Shown in pieces: positions 18,144-27,671 of a DNA stretch of 55,385 bases. Every line of letters begins with the position of its first letter. The stretch's first letter is position 1. This stretch comes from an uncultured Synechococcales cyanobacterium. Its GTDB lineage: Bacteria > Cyanobacteriota > Cyanobacteriia > Thermosynechococcales > Thermosynechococcaceae. The stretch lies in NCBI GenBank assembly GCA_902806435.1, contig CADCWO010000126.1, positions 1 to 55,385 on the forward strand. Reading direction: 5' to 3'. A program made the position numbers and the translations under genes. The notes under the pieces are model-generated. The model was not told the DNA's origin. It ran no database searches and saw only the letters and a program-made list of their open reading frames with translations.

Positions 18144-18923
18144 AGGGCGATCAATTTCTCCAAGTATCAGTAACTAAATTTGACAAGCATAAAAAGCTGG
18201 CCTACTACTAGCCCGTAACAGTCATTGCTGTTAATATGGTTCACTACTTGATTACCGCAGATTGGCGGTTGTACTCTTGCAACAAGTGGGTCAGGGCGAG
18301 CCCCTGAGCTAGCAATACCGAAAAATGAAATAAGCAATGGTTGGTACTTAAGCAAATTCAATTGGCGGGTGTTGAAGTGGCAGCACAAACGTACCTTGAG
18401 CTACAAAACCTTTGCTTTTATACCACACTATCTTGGTGAACTAGATCACCATCCCAGTAATTAGTAGCGTGATCCTGCTTAGTAATTAGCGAGAACGTAC
18501 GCTGCAACTTATCGCCCTCAGGTGCTGCGCCAGCAAACACAACCACCTTATTTGAGTCAGAATATTCCATCACATCAGGTTTTACCATAGTGCTCACAGC
18601 CAAGTAGTGTAACTCAGCAGTAGAAGTATTCATAATTTGATGGGGATGCCTGGCCCCAGCGAGCGTAGGATACCTTCATGCTTCAGGATTAGGAGCATGT
18701 CTTGTTAGCATGGTGGCAGTGGTAGGGCCATGCTCGCTTGCCTGAGGGCACAACAACCAGGCGATAACCTAGCTTTCTAGCTCTGAGTTGGCGCCCAGTA
18801 GCTCCCAGTTATGCTTCAAAATCTTTACCATGCTGCTGTACCTCAAGCTCGATGTCAGCCAAATTCAAAATGGTGGTTTTTTGCTCATTAATACTGTCTA
18901 CGACTTTAAGATGTCGGATGGAG
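18144..18923. other. Gene-poor region upstream of desA
   Basis: 780 bp. Two minus-strand open frames of about 70 codons (18167-18388 and 18418-18633) have no recognisable motif and no convincing ribosome site, and are probably chance. Just after the PhzF stop, another minus-strand frame reads a short plausible peptide (VDSINEQKTTILNLADIELE, about 18830-18910) that could be a gene remnant. The desA promoter should lie within this stretch. Confidence 0.45.
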
Positions 18924-19703
18924 TCACAGGTAAATTGTGCCTTCCAGGTACTTGACGGCGTGACCAGCAATTATCACTTTATCGCCAAGCTGCTCACAAA
19001 AAAGTTCACCCCCGCGGGGGGAAACCTGAAGCGCGTGTAACTGGTTCTTGCCTAGTCGTTTCGACCAGTAGGGTATCAAGGTACAGTGGGCAGAACCTGT
19101 AACCGGATCTTCGGGAATACCGACGCGGGGGGCGAAGAAGCGGGAGACAAAATCCACCTCTTTTCCGGGCGCGGTGACGATTACTCCCATGCAATCCAGG
19201 CGCTTTAGTCGTTCAAAGTCGGGCCGTAAAGATCGTACCTCGTCTTCAGAATCGTAGACTGCCAGGTATTTTTCAGCTCGGAGTACTTCACGGGGCTGAC
19301 GGCGCAACCCAGCCAAAAGTTCAGCCGGAGGAGCACAGGATTGTGGTTCTAAAGTGGGAAACTCCATTCGTAACTGGTCATCCTGCTGCTCGACTTTCAA
19401 AGGACCACTTTTGGATGAGAAGATAACTATCCTCCTACCAGGCTCAAGGCAGCGAAATACAACAAAAGCAGAGGCTAAGGTGGCGTGGCCGCACAGGTCA
19501 ACCTCCTGCACAGGCGTAAACCAGCGAATTTCATACTGCTCCTTTAGAGGAACTAAGAAGGCAGTTTCCGACAAATTGTTCTCAGCAGCGATCGCCTGAA
19601 GGAGACTATCCTCCAACCACTTCTCTAAGGGACAGACAGCCGCCGGGTTACCGGCAAACACCTGGCTAGTAAAGGCATCAATCTGGTAAAGGTGAAGCTT
19701 CAT
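18924..19703 (-). CDS. PhzF family isomerase-like protein
   Basis: About 259 residues of the PhzF/diaminopimelate-epimerase-like fold. Seen: [19 protein letters not shown] at the N terminus, the catalytic-type glutamate Glu46 in [18 protein letters not shown], and DPVTGSAHC near the C terminus. Most members have no known substrate; phenazine synthesis is not implied without other phz genes. The start is set at 19703 (MKLHLYQ). That ATG overlaps the stop of the upstream kinase as ATGA, so the two are translationally coupled. An ATG seven codons upstream is less likely. Confidence 0.88.
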   Translation of the reverse strand: MKLHLYQIDAFTSQVFAGNPAAVCPLEKWLEDSLLQAIAAENNLSETAFLVPLKEQYEIRWFTPVQEVDLCGHATLASAFVVFRCLEPGRRIVIFSSKSGPLKVEQQDDQLRMEFPTLEPQSCAPPAELLAGLRRQPREVLRAEKYLAVYDSEDEVRSLRPDFERLKRLDCMGVIVTAPGKEVDFVSRFFAPRVGIPEDPVTGSAHCTLIPYWSKRLGKNQLHALQVSPRGGELFCEQLGDKVIIAGHAVKYLEGTIYL

Positions 19704-21538
19704 TGATGAAAACCTGCATCCCAAACACCAATGTAGATGCGGCCCTTCTCATTGCGCTCAATCACACCCTCCGAGCGGCCCGTGTTGAAAGAGTATTGAT
19801 TTACTTGGCCCTGCTGCACTTGCCGCAAGCCATCCCGGACCTCCCCAGCAGCACGCCCGCCTACCATCCCCTCTAGTGTTGCTAGCATCTCCTGCGGGTT
19901 AGTAGATTCAGGAAAGGAGGCTTCGGTCTGGCGCACACGGCCCGAGCTGCGATCAACAGAAAAACCCAAGTCAACCTGATTGGGTAATCGGTAGAGCAAA
20001 GAGCGACTATCACCCCAATAGCCTTTAGTGTCTCCGTCGGGTGGACGACCGATCGCATTTTCTAATTCAGCCCGAGAGATACCTGTGGGGAAACCCTGGG
20101 CGCTCCCACTAGTTTGAACAGCAGGAGCAGGCGAAGGCACGTCTTGCCGCTGGGGAGGCGGGCTAGGCTGAGCTGAACTAGAGGGGGTTGCACTGGGGGC
20201 TGGAACAGGTGTTTCTACTGCTTCTACTTCTGTTTCTGTTTCTGTTTCTGTTGCTGGGGATGGCGGCTGGCTGGGAGCTGGATCGATGGCTGTTTTGATC
20301 GTTGGAGGACTCGAGGCTTCCAGGATAGGACTACTAGATTGGGTAGCAATTTCAGGCCCAGGCTGTTGCGATCGCAGCACAAGAGCACCCAGTCCAACAG
20401 CAACAAGAGCAGCGATCACCCCTAGTAGGGGTAGTAGGTTACGGGAATGGGGCTCCCTAGGGGGGTAAAACAGTGCGGGTCTGGCTGCCAATGCTGGGTC
20501 AGCCGGATTGGACTGAATTTGAGTTGGCTGCTTCGGGGGCGTCATAACCTCGGGGTTGGCCGCGATCGCAGCTGCACCGACAGGTACTGGAATACCTTCT
20601 GCATTCTTAGCGATTAACGGTTCAGACGGGATGGACTGGTTCGACCCCTCTTCCCAGCTGATCAAGACAGGTCCAGCAGGCTGAGCCACCCTCTCGTCTA
20701 GTTCGTGGGGTTGGGGTAGTAAAGACAGCCACTCGTCTACACTAGCGGGGCGATGGTAGGCCTCCACTGCCATACCTTGCATCACAGCCTGATTAGTAGC
20801 AGAACTCAGTTGAGGGTGCAGATCACGCGGGCTAGGCATCGGCTGGCGATTCTCTGTGGGAGAATTTAGGGCACGAAGAATCGAAGCAACAGGCACTTGG
20901 GCTGTCAGCAGCGCGTAGAGAGTTGCGGCTAAGCCATAGACATCAGTGGCAGGACTACGTTGGGCTTGCGGGATGTACTGCTCAATCGGGGCATACCCAG
21001 CTGAGATCATGCTGGTGTGTGTTTGGGTTAACCCCGGTGTAAACTCCCGAGCAATACTGAAGTCAATCAGTACAACCTCCTGCGTGTCTTGGCGCAGAAT
21101 GACGTTCTCTGGTTTCACATCCCGGTGGAGCAGGCCGTTGCGATGCACAATTCTTAGGGCCGCCCCAACCTGGCGAATGTAATGAATTGCTGTTGCCTCT
21201 GGCAGCGGATGGTTGGGGAAAACAACTGCCTCCAAAGTTTGGCCGGGAATATACTCCATGACCATAAAGGGCAATCCATCTTCTATAAAGAAGTCACTGA
21301 CCCGGACAATATTAGGATGCACACACAAGGCTAGCCTTCGAGCTTCATCCCGAAACTTGCTTTGGAACTCGCTAAACTTAGGGTGTCGCCGGAGAGATTC
21401 ATTTAAGGTTTTAATCACTACCCCTTGCCCAAGATAGTGGTGAGTTGCCCTAAAAGTAATGCCAAATCCCCCATTGCCTAGTTCCTGCTCTAGGGTGTAT
21501 TTTCCCTCCTGCAAGGTTTTGCCGATTAACGGGTCCAT
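19700..21538 (-). CDS. Membrane-anchored serine/threonine protein kinase
   Basis: Hanks-type kinase of the cyanobacterial PknB-like group, 612 residues. Seen: glycine loop GNGGFG (21-26), lysine 43, catalytic loop HRDVKPEN (138-145), DFS in place of DFG (159-161, common in cyanobacterial kinases) and an APIEQY activation segment. A linker leads to one transmembrane helix (about 368-388), a Pro/Ser/Thr-rich extracytoplasmic stretch with a TETETETE run, and a C-terminal domain of about 110 residues starting [21 protein letters not shown] that recurs in cyanobacterial kinases and probably acts as a sensor. It is coupled to the PhzF gene downstream, which may be a target or merely a passenger. 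Confidence 0.93.
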   Translation of the reverse strand: MDPLIGKTLQEGKYTLEQELGNGGFGITFRATHHYLGQGVVIKTLNESLRRHPKFSEFQSKFRDEARRLALCVHPNIVRVSDFFIEDGLPFMVMEYIPGQTLEAVVFPNHPLPEATAIHYIRQVGAALRIVHRNGLLHRDVKPENVILRQDTQEVVLIDFSIAREFTPGLTQTHTSMISAGYAPIEQYIPQAQRSPATDVYGLAATLYALLTAQVPVASILRALNSPTENRQPMPSPRDLHPQLSSATNQAVMQGMAVEAYHRPASVDEWLSLLPQPHELDERVAQPAGPVLISWEEGSNQSIPSEPLIAKNAEGIPVPVGAAAIAANPEVMTPPKQPTQIQSNPADPALAARPALFYPPREPHSRNLLPLLGVIAALVAVGLGALVLRSQQPGPEIATQSSSPILEASSPPTIKTAIDPAPSQPPSPATETETETEVEAVETPVPAPSATPSSSAQPSPPPQRQDVPSPAPAVQTSGSAQGFPTGISRAELENAIGRPPDGDTKGYWGDSRSLLYRLPNQVDLGFSVDRSSGRVRQTEASFPESTNPQEMLATLEGMVGGRAAGEVRDGLRQVQQGQVNQYSFNTGRSEGVIERNEKGRIYIGVWDAGFHQ

Positions 21539-21723
21539 AGGCTTGGGTGATGAAATGACAACAGGCAGGAAGTCTAGGCAGAAAAGCTCAAGCTATGAAT
21601 CTTAAGACTAGCGATATACAGGAATAGTTGCAAAATGCGATCGCATTTTCAATGCCTCCTCTGATGGATTAATCCTCAGTCTAGACATATAGGTGCTGTA
21701 CTGATTTTTTAGATATTAGACCA

Positions 21724-22563
21724 ATGACCTATAAGGCTGATCCACAGCGATGGGATGGTTGCTTAAGTCTAGGGTTCGCTCATCATAACAATACAACCCA
21801 TTGCATCCTCTACCAAGTTCAAGCTCCCCTAAAAGTCCAGCGCCCTTTTTACCCAGAAGGGACAGCGGTTTGTCACAGTGTTATTTTGCACACAGCCGGC
21901 GGAATGGTTGGGGGCGATCGCCTGAATATAAATCTTCAGTTAAAGGCCCAAGCCCAGGCGCTAGTCACCACTGCAGCGGCGGGGAAAGTCTACTGCAGTA
22001 AGGGTACGGTTGCTGAACAAACCATCGCAGTTCAGGTCGCAGCAGGAGCTTATTTAGAATGGCTACCTCAGGAAACCATTGTGTTTAACGGAGCTATGTA
22101 CCAGCAAGAGCTGCGGGTGGAACTGGAAACAGGGGCGATGTGGATGGGCTGGGACATTACACGCTTTGGCCGCACTGCTAGAGGAGAAAAGTTTTTAGCA
22201 GGTATCTGGCGATCGCACACGGAAGTGTGGCAGCAGGGGCAGCCGCTGTGGATTGACCGCCAGTTTCTGAAAGGGGGCACAGCAATGCTCGACAGTCCTC
22301 ATGGTCTGGCTGGACAACCCGTTGTCGGTACATTGGTCTGGATTGGACCAGTAGCGCCGGAATTAATCGCAAAAGCTAGAGCGTTATGGACCGCCACTAA
22401 TCGCCAGGGAGAAGCGGGAGTGACAACTCTTCCCCAGGGGCTGTTGTGCCGCTATCGTGGCCCTGCTAGTCGGGAGGTGCGAAACTGGTTTATAGAAGTA
22501 TGGAACCTTCTACGTCTATCCTGTTTAGAACGATCTGCCTGTCCACCTCGTGTGTGGCAATAG
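21724..22563 (+). CDS. ureD: Urease accessory protein UreD
   Basis: Nickel-delivery chaperone that binds apo-urease before UreF and UreG. Seen: LHTAGGMVGGDRLNI near the N terminus and TTAAAGKVYCSKG, LEWLPQETIVFNGAMY and WDITRFGRTARGE, all family hallmarks. 279 residues, normal. It is divergent from the kinase and codirectional with ureA after a 393-bp gap. No ureE, ureF or ureG lies in the window. Confidence 0.94.
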   Translation: MTYKADPQRWDGCLSLGFAHHNNTTHCILYQVQAPLKVQRPFYPEGTAVCHSVILHTAGGMVGGDRLNINLQLKAQAQALVTTAAAGKVYCSKGTVAEQTIAVQVAAGAYLEWLPQETIVFNGAMYQQELRVELETGAMWMGWDITRFGRTARGEKFLAGIWRSHTEVWQQGQPLWIDRQFLKGGTAMLDSPHGLAGQPVVGTLVWIGPVAPELIAKARALWTATNRQGEAGVTTLPQGLLCRYRGPASREVRNWFIEVWNLLRLSCLERSACPPRVWQ

Positions 22564-22956
22564 ATACTGTCCAGGTGCATTCATCAGTCATCCACTACCC
22601 AAAATATCCCCCAGGACAAAATAGCTAAATTTTGCCAGCGCCATCACATCTGTAAACTCTGATTAATCGGTTCCGTGCTCCGCAGTGACTTTGGGCCAAA
22701 TAACGATAGCGACATGCTATATGGAGATGCTTGCTCTCGTTCAATACCTTGAAGTTGTTGAGTAGCTTCGTACATCACAAGGGAGCGCCAATAGGAAGTA
22801 CCACAGATGCCCGGCCACTAATCATTGGCATTAGAAACCGTCTCATCTATGCCTACTTTGGGATCAGACTAGAGGTAGTCTGGAGTACAGTCGGAATATT
22901 CCACCAATAATTGCTGAGTTTGAGAAAATCGTTTCATCCGCACGAGAGGAATAGCC
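22564..22956 (+). other. ureD-ureA spacer
   Basis: 393 bp with no gene. The right half contains the NtcA-type site at 22875-22888 and a plausible -10 element; the left half shows nothing recognisable. The length suggests that ureA has its own promoter. Confidence 0.55.
22875..22888 (+). promoter_or_regulatory. Consensus NtcA-binding site upstream of ureA
   Basis: GTAGTCTGGAGTAC matches the NtcA palindrome GTAN8TAC exactly. A TAAT/AATAAT-like -10 candidate lies about 20 bp downstream (near 22906-22912), the spacing of class II NtcA-activated promoters, and ureA starts 68 bp after the site. This predicts activation of ureA under nitrogen limitation. Confidence 0.65.
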
Positions 22957-23259
22957 ATGCAACTATCTCCCCAGGAAAAAGATAAGCTCTTAATTTTTAC
23001 CGCTGCACTGTTAGCAGAACGCCGTAAAGATAAAGGCTTAAAACTCAACTATCCAGAAGCCGTAGCCTATCTTTCGGCGGCAATATTGGAAGGTGCGAGA
23101 GAGGGCCGCACGGTTGCGGAATTGATGAGCTATGGCACAACGCTGCTCAGGCGCTCAGATGTGATGATAGGTGTTCCAGAAATGATCGAGGATGTGCAGG
23201 TGGAAGCCACCTTCCCTGATGGTACGAAGTTAGTCACCGTCCACCATCCAATCCATTAG
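22957..23259 (+). CDS. ureA: Urease subunit gamma
   Basis: 100-residue structural subunit of the nickel enzyme that hydrolyses urea. Seen: [52 protein letters not shown] and [23 protein letters not shown], complete at both ends. GAGAGGA lies about 6 bases before the ATG. The next urease gene (ureB) is 441 bp away, with a broken DJ-1/PfpI gene between, which is unusual because ureA and ureB are normally adjacent. Confidence 0.96.
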   Translation: MQLSPQEKDKLLIFTAALLAERRKDKGLKLNYPEAVAYLSAAILEGAREGRTVAELMSYGTTLLRRSDVMIGVPEMIEDVQVEATFPDGTKLVTVHHPIH

Positions 23260-23323
23260 TCAGCAAGTGGTTGTGTCATGAGTGGCATGGCGACGATTCA
23301 GTAATCTTGGTCTGGGAGTTGCC

Positions 23324-23685
23324 ATGCATATTGGATTCATCGTTTACACGGGAATGACCTCATTGGATTTTATGGAGTTTACAGATCCACTTACTCGGCT
23401 GAAGATCATGGGATTGATGCCAGTGCAATCGGAGATTTGTACCTATGCTGAAGAAGTCAGTGATCATAAGGAAAAACGGCAACGACTCACCCCAATGCCT
23501 ACAGTCAACTACAGCAGTTTTGCGCGTCGGTTGTCGAGCAAAGAATTGTAGATCAAGGTGAGGTGATTACCGCCAGAGGAGTGACCTCATCGATTGATTT
23601 AGGGCTCTATCTCTGTGAGAAGTTTGTCGGGCAAGAGGCCAAGCAGAAGATTCGTCAACAGATGGACTATCCATATACTGTCTAA
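23324..23685 (+). pseudogene. DJ-1/PfpI family remnant between ureA and ureB
   Basis: The N-terminal part (from 23324: MHIGFIVYTGMTSLDFMEFTDPLTRLK...YAEEVSDHKEKRQRLTP) and the C-terminal part, in a different frame (about 23490-23685: VVEQRIVDQGEVITARGVTSSIDLGLYL...QQMDYPYTV, stop TAA at 23683), are both typical of DJ-1/PfpI proteins. The middle, including the nucleophile elbow with the catalytic cysteine, is missing and the frames do not join. About 360 bp remain of a gene normally near 650 bp. It is clearly non-functional, produced by an internal deletion with frameshift. The surviving first part still forms an open frame to 23551. Confidence 0.88.
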
Positions 23686-23700
23686 CGGTAGGAGTGACTG

Positions 23701-24021
23701 ATGATTCCAGGAGAAATGATTGTCCAGCCAGGAGAAGTTGAGTTAAACCAGGGTCGTCCTATTAAGCAGCTCCAGATAGCTAATACGGGTGATCGCCCGA
23801 TTCAGGTTGGCTCTCACTTTCACTTTTACGAAGTCAACTCAGCACTGGTCTTTGAACGGGAACAAGCACGAGGAATGCGATTGGATATTCCGGCTGGAAC
23901 TGCTGTCCGATTTGAACCGGGGGATGAGCGAGAAGTAAGGTTAGTCCCGTTTGGCGGTAGCCGAGAGGTCTACGGCTTCAATGGCAAGGTTAATGGTCCT
24001 TTGGACAATTCAGATTCATGA
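23701..24021 (+). CDS. ureB: Urease subunit beta
   Basis: 106-residue structural subunit. Seen: [20 protein letters not shown], the [17 protein letters not shown] block, [27 protein letters not shown] and a C-terminal [10 protein letters not shown]. Full length. AGGAG lies 7 bases before the ATG. ureC, normally directly downstream, is absent; the next gene is on the other strand 31 bp away. The catalytic subunit must be encoded elsewhere if urease is functional. Confidence 0.96.
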   Translation: MIPGEMIVQPGEVELNQGRPIKQLQIANTGDRPIQVGSHFHFYEVNSALVFEREQARGMRLDIPAGTAVRFEPGDEREVRLVPFGGSREVYGFNGKVNGPLDNSDS

Positions 24022-24052
24022 GTTTGCTCTATGGAACCTGATCCATAAGTCT

Positions 24053-24529
24053 TTACTGAGCTGGTTCAACGGATTGTCCTTTCCAAGAGCGAACTTCAAA
24101 CGCACCGGCATCAGTAATCTGCACAAAAAACAGCTTATGAAATCCTTCTGCGTACGTGGGGGGTGTCAGCTTCTTGATCGTTGTGTAAAGTGCTACCTCT
24201 GGCACGCGGGCTTTACCCAAACGTTGCTGGTTCCGCTCTAAGCAATAGCGTAACTGCGATTGAAAGTAATAACCAATGATCTCAACCCCATAAGTGTGGC
24301 CTAGGTCAATTAGGGCTCGGCGCTCCTCCACGGTTGGGTTGGTATTATCCACAACTACTGGATGTCCTGACTGAAGTGCGGCTTCGATCAACTGGGTTTG
24401 CCTTCTAGCACGATTTTTATTGTGACGAAACAGATCTTTGCTGACAAGCGTGTGGGTGCTAGCAAAATAGGTCCGGTAGAACGTGCTTTTTCCAGTGGCC
24501 TGTAAGCCGATCAAAATGACTAGCTCCAT
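24053..24529 (-). CDS. P-loop kinase-like ATP-binding protein
   Basis: About 158 residues of the polynucleotide-kinase / zeta-toxin-like P-loop group. Seen: Walker A GLQATGKST at the N terminus, then SKDLFRHNKNRARRQTQLIEAALQSGHPVVVDNTNPTVEERRALIDLGHTYGVEIIGYYFQ, which has the VVDNTN motif of PNK-type kinases, and a lid-like RNQQRLGKARVPEVAL segment. Start taken at the ATG before ELVILIGLQ; a start at 24553 is possible. It lies 10 bp or slightly more downstream of livF and may share its transcript. The substrate is not known. Confidence 0.8.
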   Translation of the reverse strand: MELVILIGLQATGKSTFYRTYFASTHTLVSKDLFRHNKNRARRQTQLIEAALQSGHPVVVDNTNPTVEERRALIDLGHTYGVEIIGYYFQSQLRYCLERNQQRLGKARVPEVALYTTIKKLTPPTYAEGFHKLFFVQITDAGAFEVRSWKGQSVEPAQ

Positions 24530-24563
24530 GGGCAGGCGTTCCCTTGAAACCATTATCTGTAGT

Positions 24564-25289
24564 TCAGCCTAGGTAAGCTTTCTTCACCCGCTCATCTGCG
24601 AGGAGGCGAGAGGCGGGTCCCGTTAGTGTAATCTGCCCCGCTTCCAAGACGTATCCCCGATCAGCAGTTTGTAGGGCAAGATGGGCATTTTGTTCCACCA
24701 AGAGAATCGTCACCCCTGTCGTTCGCAGGTTTTGGATGATCGAAAAGATTTCCCGCACAATGACAGGGGCAAGGCCCAAACTGGGCTCATCCAGCAGCAG
24801 CAGTTTAGGACGACTCATCAAGGCACGGGCGATCGCTAGCATTTGTTGTTCACCCCCACTCAGAGTGCCAGCTAATTGATGCCGACGTTCTGCCAGACGG
24901 GGAAAGGTTTGGAACTGGCGTTCGATATCCGCTGCTACTTCTGGGCGGATAGAGCGGGTGTATGCGCCTAACTCCAAGTTATCTAAGACCGTTTGCTTCG
25001 TCAGCACTCTGCGGCCTTCCGGGGCGTGGGAAATTCCTAGGCGCACCACCTCGTGAGGCTGACGCCGCACAATACTCTGTCCGTTGTAGATCAGCTGGCC
25101 TCTCACGGGGTTAAGCAACCGGGAGATAGTACGGAGTGTGGTCGTTTTACCTGCCCCATTCGCCCCAACCAGCGTCACCACTTCCCCAGGGCGGATGAAT
25201 AAATCCACGGCCGTTAAAGCTTGAATGCCACCATAGTTTACATGCAGCTCCTTAATTTCTAGCAAAGGAGGCGTAATCACCTCTTTCAC
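24564..25289 (-). CDS. livF: Branched-chain/neutral amino acid ABC transporter ATPase LivF-type
   Basis: One of two ATPases of a HAAT-type amino acid importer (NatE position in cyanobacteria). Seen: Walker A GANGAGKTTTL, family-specific ISHAPEGRRVL, signature LSGGEQQML, Walker B LLLLDEPSLGLAPV, and VEQNAHLAL. 241 residues. Its ATG overlaps the stop of the livG-type gene as ATGA. No permease or binding-protein gene is nearby, so the importer is encoded in dispersed loci, as in several cyanobacteria. A urea-transporter (UrtE) role cannot be excluded but is not favoured. Confidence 0.9.
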   Translation of the reverse strand: MKEVITPPLLEIKELHVNYGGIQALTAVDLFIRPGEVVTLVGANGAGKTTTLRTISRLLNPVRGQLIYNGQSIVRRQPHEVVRLGISHAPEGRRVLTKQTVLDNLELGAYTRSIRPEVAADIERQFQTFPRLAERRHQLAGTLSGGEQQMLAIARALMSRPKLLLLDEPSLGLAPVIVREIFSIIQNLRTTGVTILLVEQNAHLALQTADRGYVLEAGQITLTGPASRLLADERVKKAYLG

Positions 25290-26095
25290 GCTTCCCCTCC
25301 CAGGTAAGCTTCAATCACTGCCGGATCACCTTTTACTTTAGCGGGGTCACCCAGCGCAATTAACCGACCAAAGTCAAGCACGGCAATGCGATCGCACAAG
25401 CCCATCACCAGGGGAACATGGTGCTCAATCAGCAAGATCGTCAGGTTGAATTGTCGGCGTAATGCCCGGATAAAGTCACTCAGTTGATGTTTTTCATGCT
25501 CATTCATCCCCGCTGCCGGTTCGTCCAGGAGCAAAACTTGCGGCTTTAAAGCCAGAGCGCGAGCAATTTCCAGGCGGCGTTGATCACCGTAGGAAAAGTT
25601 GCGCGCTTTTTGCTCAGCGCGATCGCCTAAGTTAATCAGCTCCAGCAGCTCCAAAGCCCGCTGTTCGGTTTGCACTTCTTCCTTAGCTGCTAGGGGCAAG
25701 CCGAAAACGCCAGTCAGCACATTGCTTTTAGTATGGATGTGGCGGGCAATCATCACATTTTCTAGAGCAGAAAGCTCCCCAAATAGCCGCACGTTCTGGA
25801 AGGTGCGGGCAATGCCTTTGGCAGCAATTTGGTGAGGCCGCAGCCGGGAAATTGTTGTGCCTTGGTACAGCAGTTCTCCACCAGAAGGGGTTAGTAGCCC
25901 CGTGATCAAGTTAAACAGCGTTGTCTTGCCAGCTCCATTCGGACCAATCAGCCCAAAGATCTCATTTTCTTGCACCGTGAAGGAAACTTGATTCACCGCC
26001 ACCAAACCACCAAAGCGACGGGTCAGGTTCCGAGCTTCAAGGATGGAGCTACTTTTAGGTACTGGGTTGTCAACAACAAGATCCGGAACGCTCAT
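25286..26095 (-). CDS. livG: Branched-chain/neutral amino acid ABC transporter ATPase LivG-type
   Basis: Partner ATPase (NatA position). Seen: NLTRRFGGLVAVNQVSF, Walker A GPNGAGKTTLFNLITG, IARTFQNVRLF, signature FSYGDQRRLEIARAL, LLLDEPAAGMN, and the LivG C-terminal IAVLDFGRLIALGDPAKVKGDPAVIEAYLG. The start is set at 26095 (MSVPDLVV); the in-frame ATG at 26134 adds 13 residues of doubtful reality. It overlaps livF by 4 bp. Confidence 0.9.
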   Translation of the reverse strand: MSVPDLVVDNPVPKSSSILEARNLTRRFGGLVAVNQVSFTVQENEIFGLIGPNGAGKTTLFNLITGLLTPSGGELLYQGTTISRLRPHQIAAKGIARTFQNVRLFGELSALENVMIARHIHTKSNVLTGVFGLPLAAKEEVQTEQRALELLELINLGDRAEQKARNFSYGDQRRLEIARALALKPQVLLLDEPAAGMNEHEKHQLSDFIRALRRQFNLTILLIEHHVPLVMGLCDRIAVLDFGRLIALGDPAKVKGDPAVIEAYLGGEA

Positions 26096-26269
26096 GGCAA
26101 GCAAGTCTCTGCTGAGGATTGACCATAGATTCAATTTACTAAGTGTTTATGTAAGTGCTGGCAAACTTTTTGAGTGGGCACACTTGATAAAGGTAAGGAC
26201 TGGGTTTTACGCAGAGCACCGCTGATCGCGATCGCGTCTCTCCGATGTAGGAGATAGAACTGAGTATGA

Positions 26270-26527
26270 TTAAGGCTGGTTTAGTTCTCGCTGTAACCAT
26301 ACTGCTACTGGCTGACCATCCCGGCGGCGTAATTCAACTTCAATCACGAAAACCGCTTCTGAACCAGGGGGGGCTGGTTTTTTATGAAAAATAATCTCAT
26401 AGGCTTGTGGGTCTTCGTTGTGCTCTCGTAGCCAATCTTGGACTTTGGTCACGGCAAAAAATGACTGGCCTTCTTCGAACATCCGCGTCAGCTGCATCTG
26501 GATGGCGTAGGGGTTGAATCGAGCCAT
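26270..26527 (-). CDS. Conserved small hypothetical protein
   Basis: 85 residues: MARFNPYAIQMQLTRMFEEGQSFFAVTKVQDWLREHNEDPQ..., with a C-terminal beta-rich half FVIEVELRRRDGQPVAVWLQRELNQP. No signal peptide, membrane helix or known motif. Its composition and clean start suggest a real cytoplasmic protein. Divergent from the protease gene at 26670. Function unknown. Confidence 0.65.
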   Translation of the reverse strand: MARFNPYAIQMQLTRMFEEGQSFFAVTKVQDWLREHNEDPQAYEIIFHKKPAPPGSEAVFVIEVELRRRDGQPVAVWLQRELNQP

Positions 26528-26669
26528 AGTTTACTCCTCGGCAGTAGCCGATATTCTAGCCTTTGCTGGACCTCTAGATCTTTGGGTAGATCTTTGCTGG
26601 GTTGAAAAACAAGACCAGATGGCTCGTGAAACAATACTTAGGAGGTACAGATACAAAAAGGGTGGTGCA

Positions 26670-27560
26670 ATGAACTTTAACTTCTTCAACTTGTTCTGGA
26701 TTTTTCTGTTTCTAGCCTCCCTACAACCGGCGTGGCAACGTCGGGCAACAGAATTTCGCCGGGTACAAGCCTTGCGCCAGTTTGAGCAACAGCGGAACAG
26801 CCGTGTTATTTTCTTGATTCACCGCCAAGAGTCGATCAGCTTACTAGGAATTCCCCTGTCGCGCTACATCAGTATTGAAGACTCAGAGCAGGTGCTGCGA
26901 GCGATTCGCCTCACGCCACCTGATGTACCTATTGACTTGATTCTGCACACCCCCGGCGGCTTAGTCCTCGCTACCGAGCAAATCGCTAGAGCCTTGATCC
27001 GACATCGGGCTAAAGTGACTGTTTTTGTCCCGCACTATGCGATGAGTGGGGGGACGATGCTGGCGCTAGCTGCCGATGAAATTGTGATGGATGAAAACGC
27101 TGTCCTAGGGCCTGTTGATCCACAACTGGGAAATCTTGCCGCCGCCAGTATTCTTAGAGTAGTTGATCAGAAACCGATCGCGGAAATTGACGATCAAACC
27201 TTGATTATGGCTGACCTTTCGCGCAAAGCGATAGCTCAGGTGCAGCGGTTTGTGCGAACCCTCCTCGAAGATGTTGTGCCGCAACCGAAAGTGCAGCCTG
27301 ACAAAGTTGATGGCATTGTGGATATGCTGACAACCGGGCGTGTTACCCATGATTACCCGATAACCGTGGAGGAAGCCACAAAACTGGGCCTACCAATTAC
27401 CGCAGGGTTACCAAAGATGATTTACAACATCATGGATCTGTATCCTCAGCCTCAGGGAGGCCGTCCCTCGGTGCAATATATTCCCCTACCCTACCAACCT
27501 CGAATTCCATTGCCGGAGCCGAAAGGTAGGCCACTCCCCGAAGGGGCTCAAAACCGTTGA
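26670..27560 (+). CDS. SDH-family Clp-fold serine protease, membrane-anchored
   Basis: About 296 residues related to the SppA/ClpP fold. The N-terminal MNFNFFNLFWIFLFLASLQPAW forms a membrane anchor; the domain carries LILHTPGGLVLATEQIARAL and the likely nucleophile serine in VPHYAMSGGTMLALAADEIVMDENAVLGPVDPQLG, with Asp/His residues further on. It is the archaeal/bacterial group described as Ser-Asp-His Clp-fold proteinases. The ATG at 26670 is preferred: the longer frame from 26514 would overlap the divergent gene and precede the membrane anchor with an atypical 52 residues. The C terminus is proline-rich. Substrates are unknown; a role in membrane protein turnover is inferred. Confidence 0.85.
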   Translation: MNFNFFNLFWIFLFLASLQPAWQRRATEFRRVQALRQFEQQRNSRVIFLIHRQESISLLGIPLSRYISIEDSEQVLRAIRLTPPDVPIDLILHTPGGLVLATEQIARALIRHRAKVTVFVPHYAMSGGTMLALAADEIVMDENAVLGPVDPQLGNLAAASILRVVDQKPIAEIDDQTLIMADLSRKAIAQVQRFVRTLLEDVVPQPKVQPDKVDGIVDMLTTGRVTHDYPITVEEATKLGLPITAGLPKMIYNIMDLYPQPQGGRPSVQYIPLPYQPRIPLPEPKGRPLPEGAQNR

Positions 27561-27609
27561 TTTATGGTTAATGGGTGGGGATGGGACTAATTCGCGTAGC
27601 GGACCGGAG

Positions 27610-27637
27610 GCTTTTGGGAGATGAGATAATCAAAAGC
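27610..27637. terminator. Weak stem-loop between convergent genes
   Basis: GCTTTTG (27610-27616) and CAAAAGC (27631-27637) form a 7-bp stem with a 14-base loop between the convergent protease and cca genes. No T-run follows. It is a possible terminator only because of its position. Confidence 0.3.
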
Positions 27638-27671
27638 ACCTTTCTCCCTATCTGTGCCCTTGCCTGCCGCC

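Noticed and set aside
18167..18633. Two minus-strand frames of about 70 codons upstream of desA
   Set aside because: No motif, no good ribosome site, atypical composition; treated as chance, though not excluded.
24564..26095. UrtDE urea-transporter ATPases next to the urease genes
   Set aside because: Sequence blocks fit LivF/LivG generally and no urtABC gene is present; proximity to urease is suggestive but not enough.
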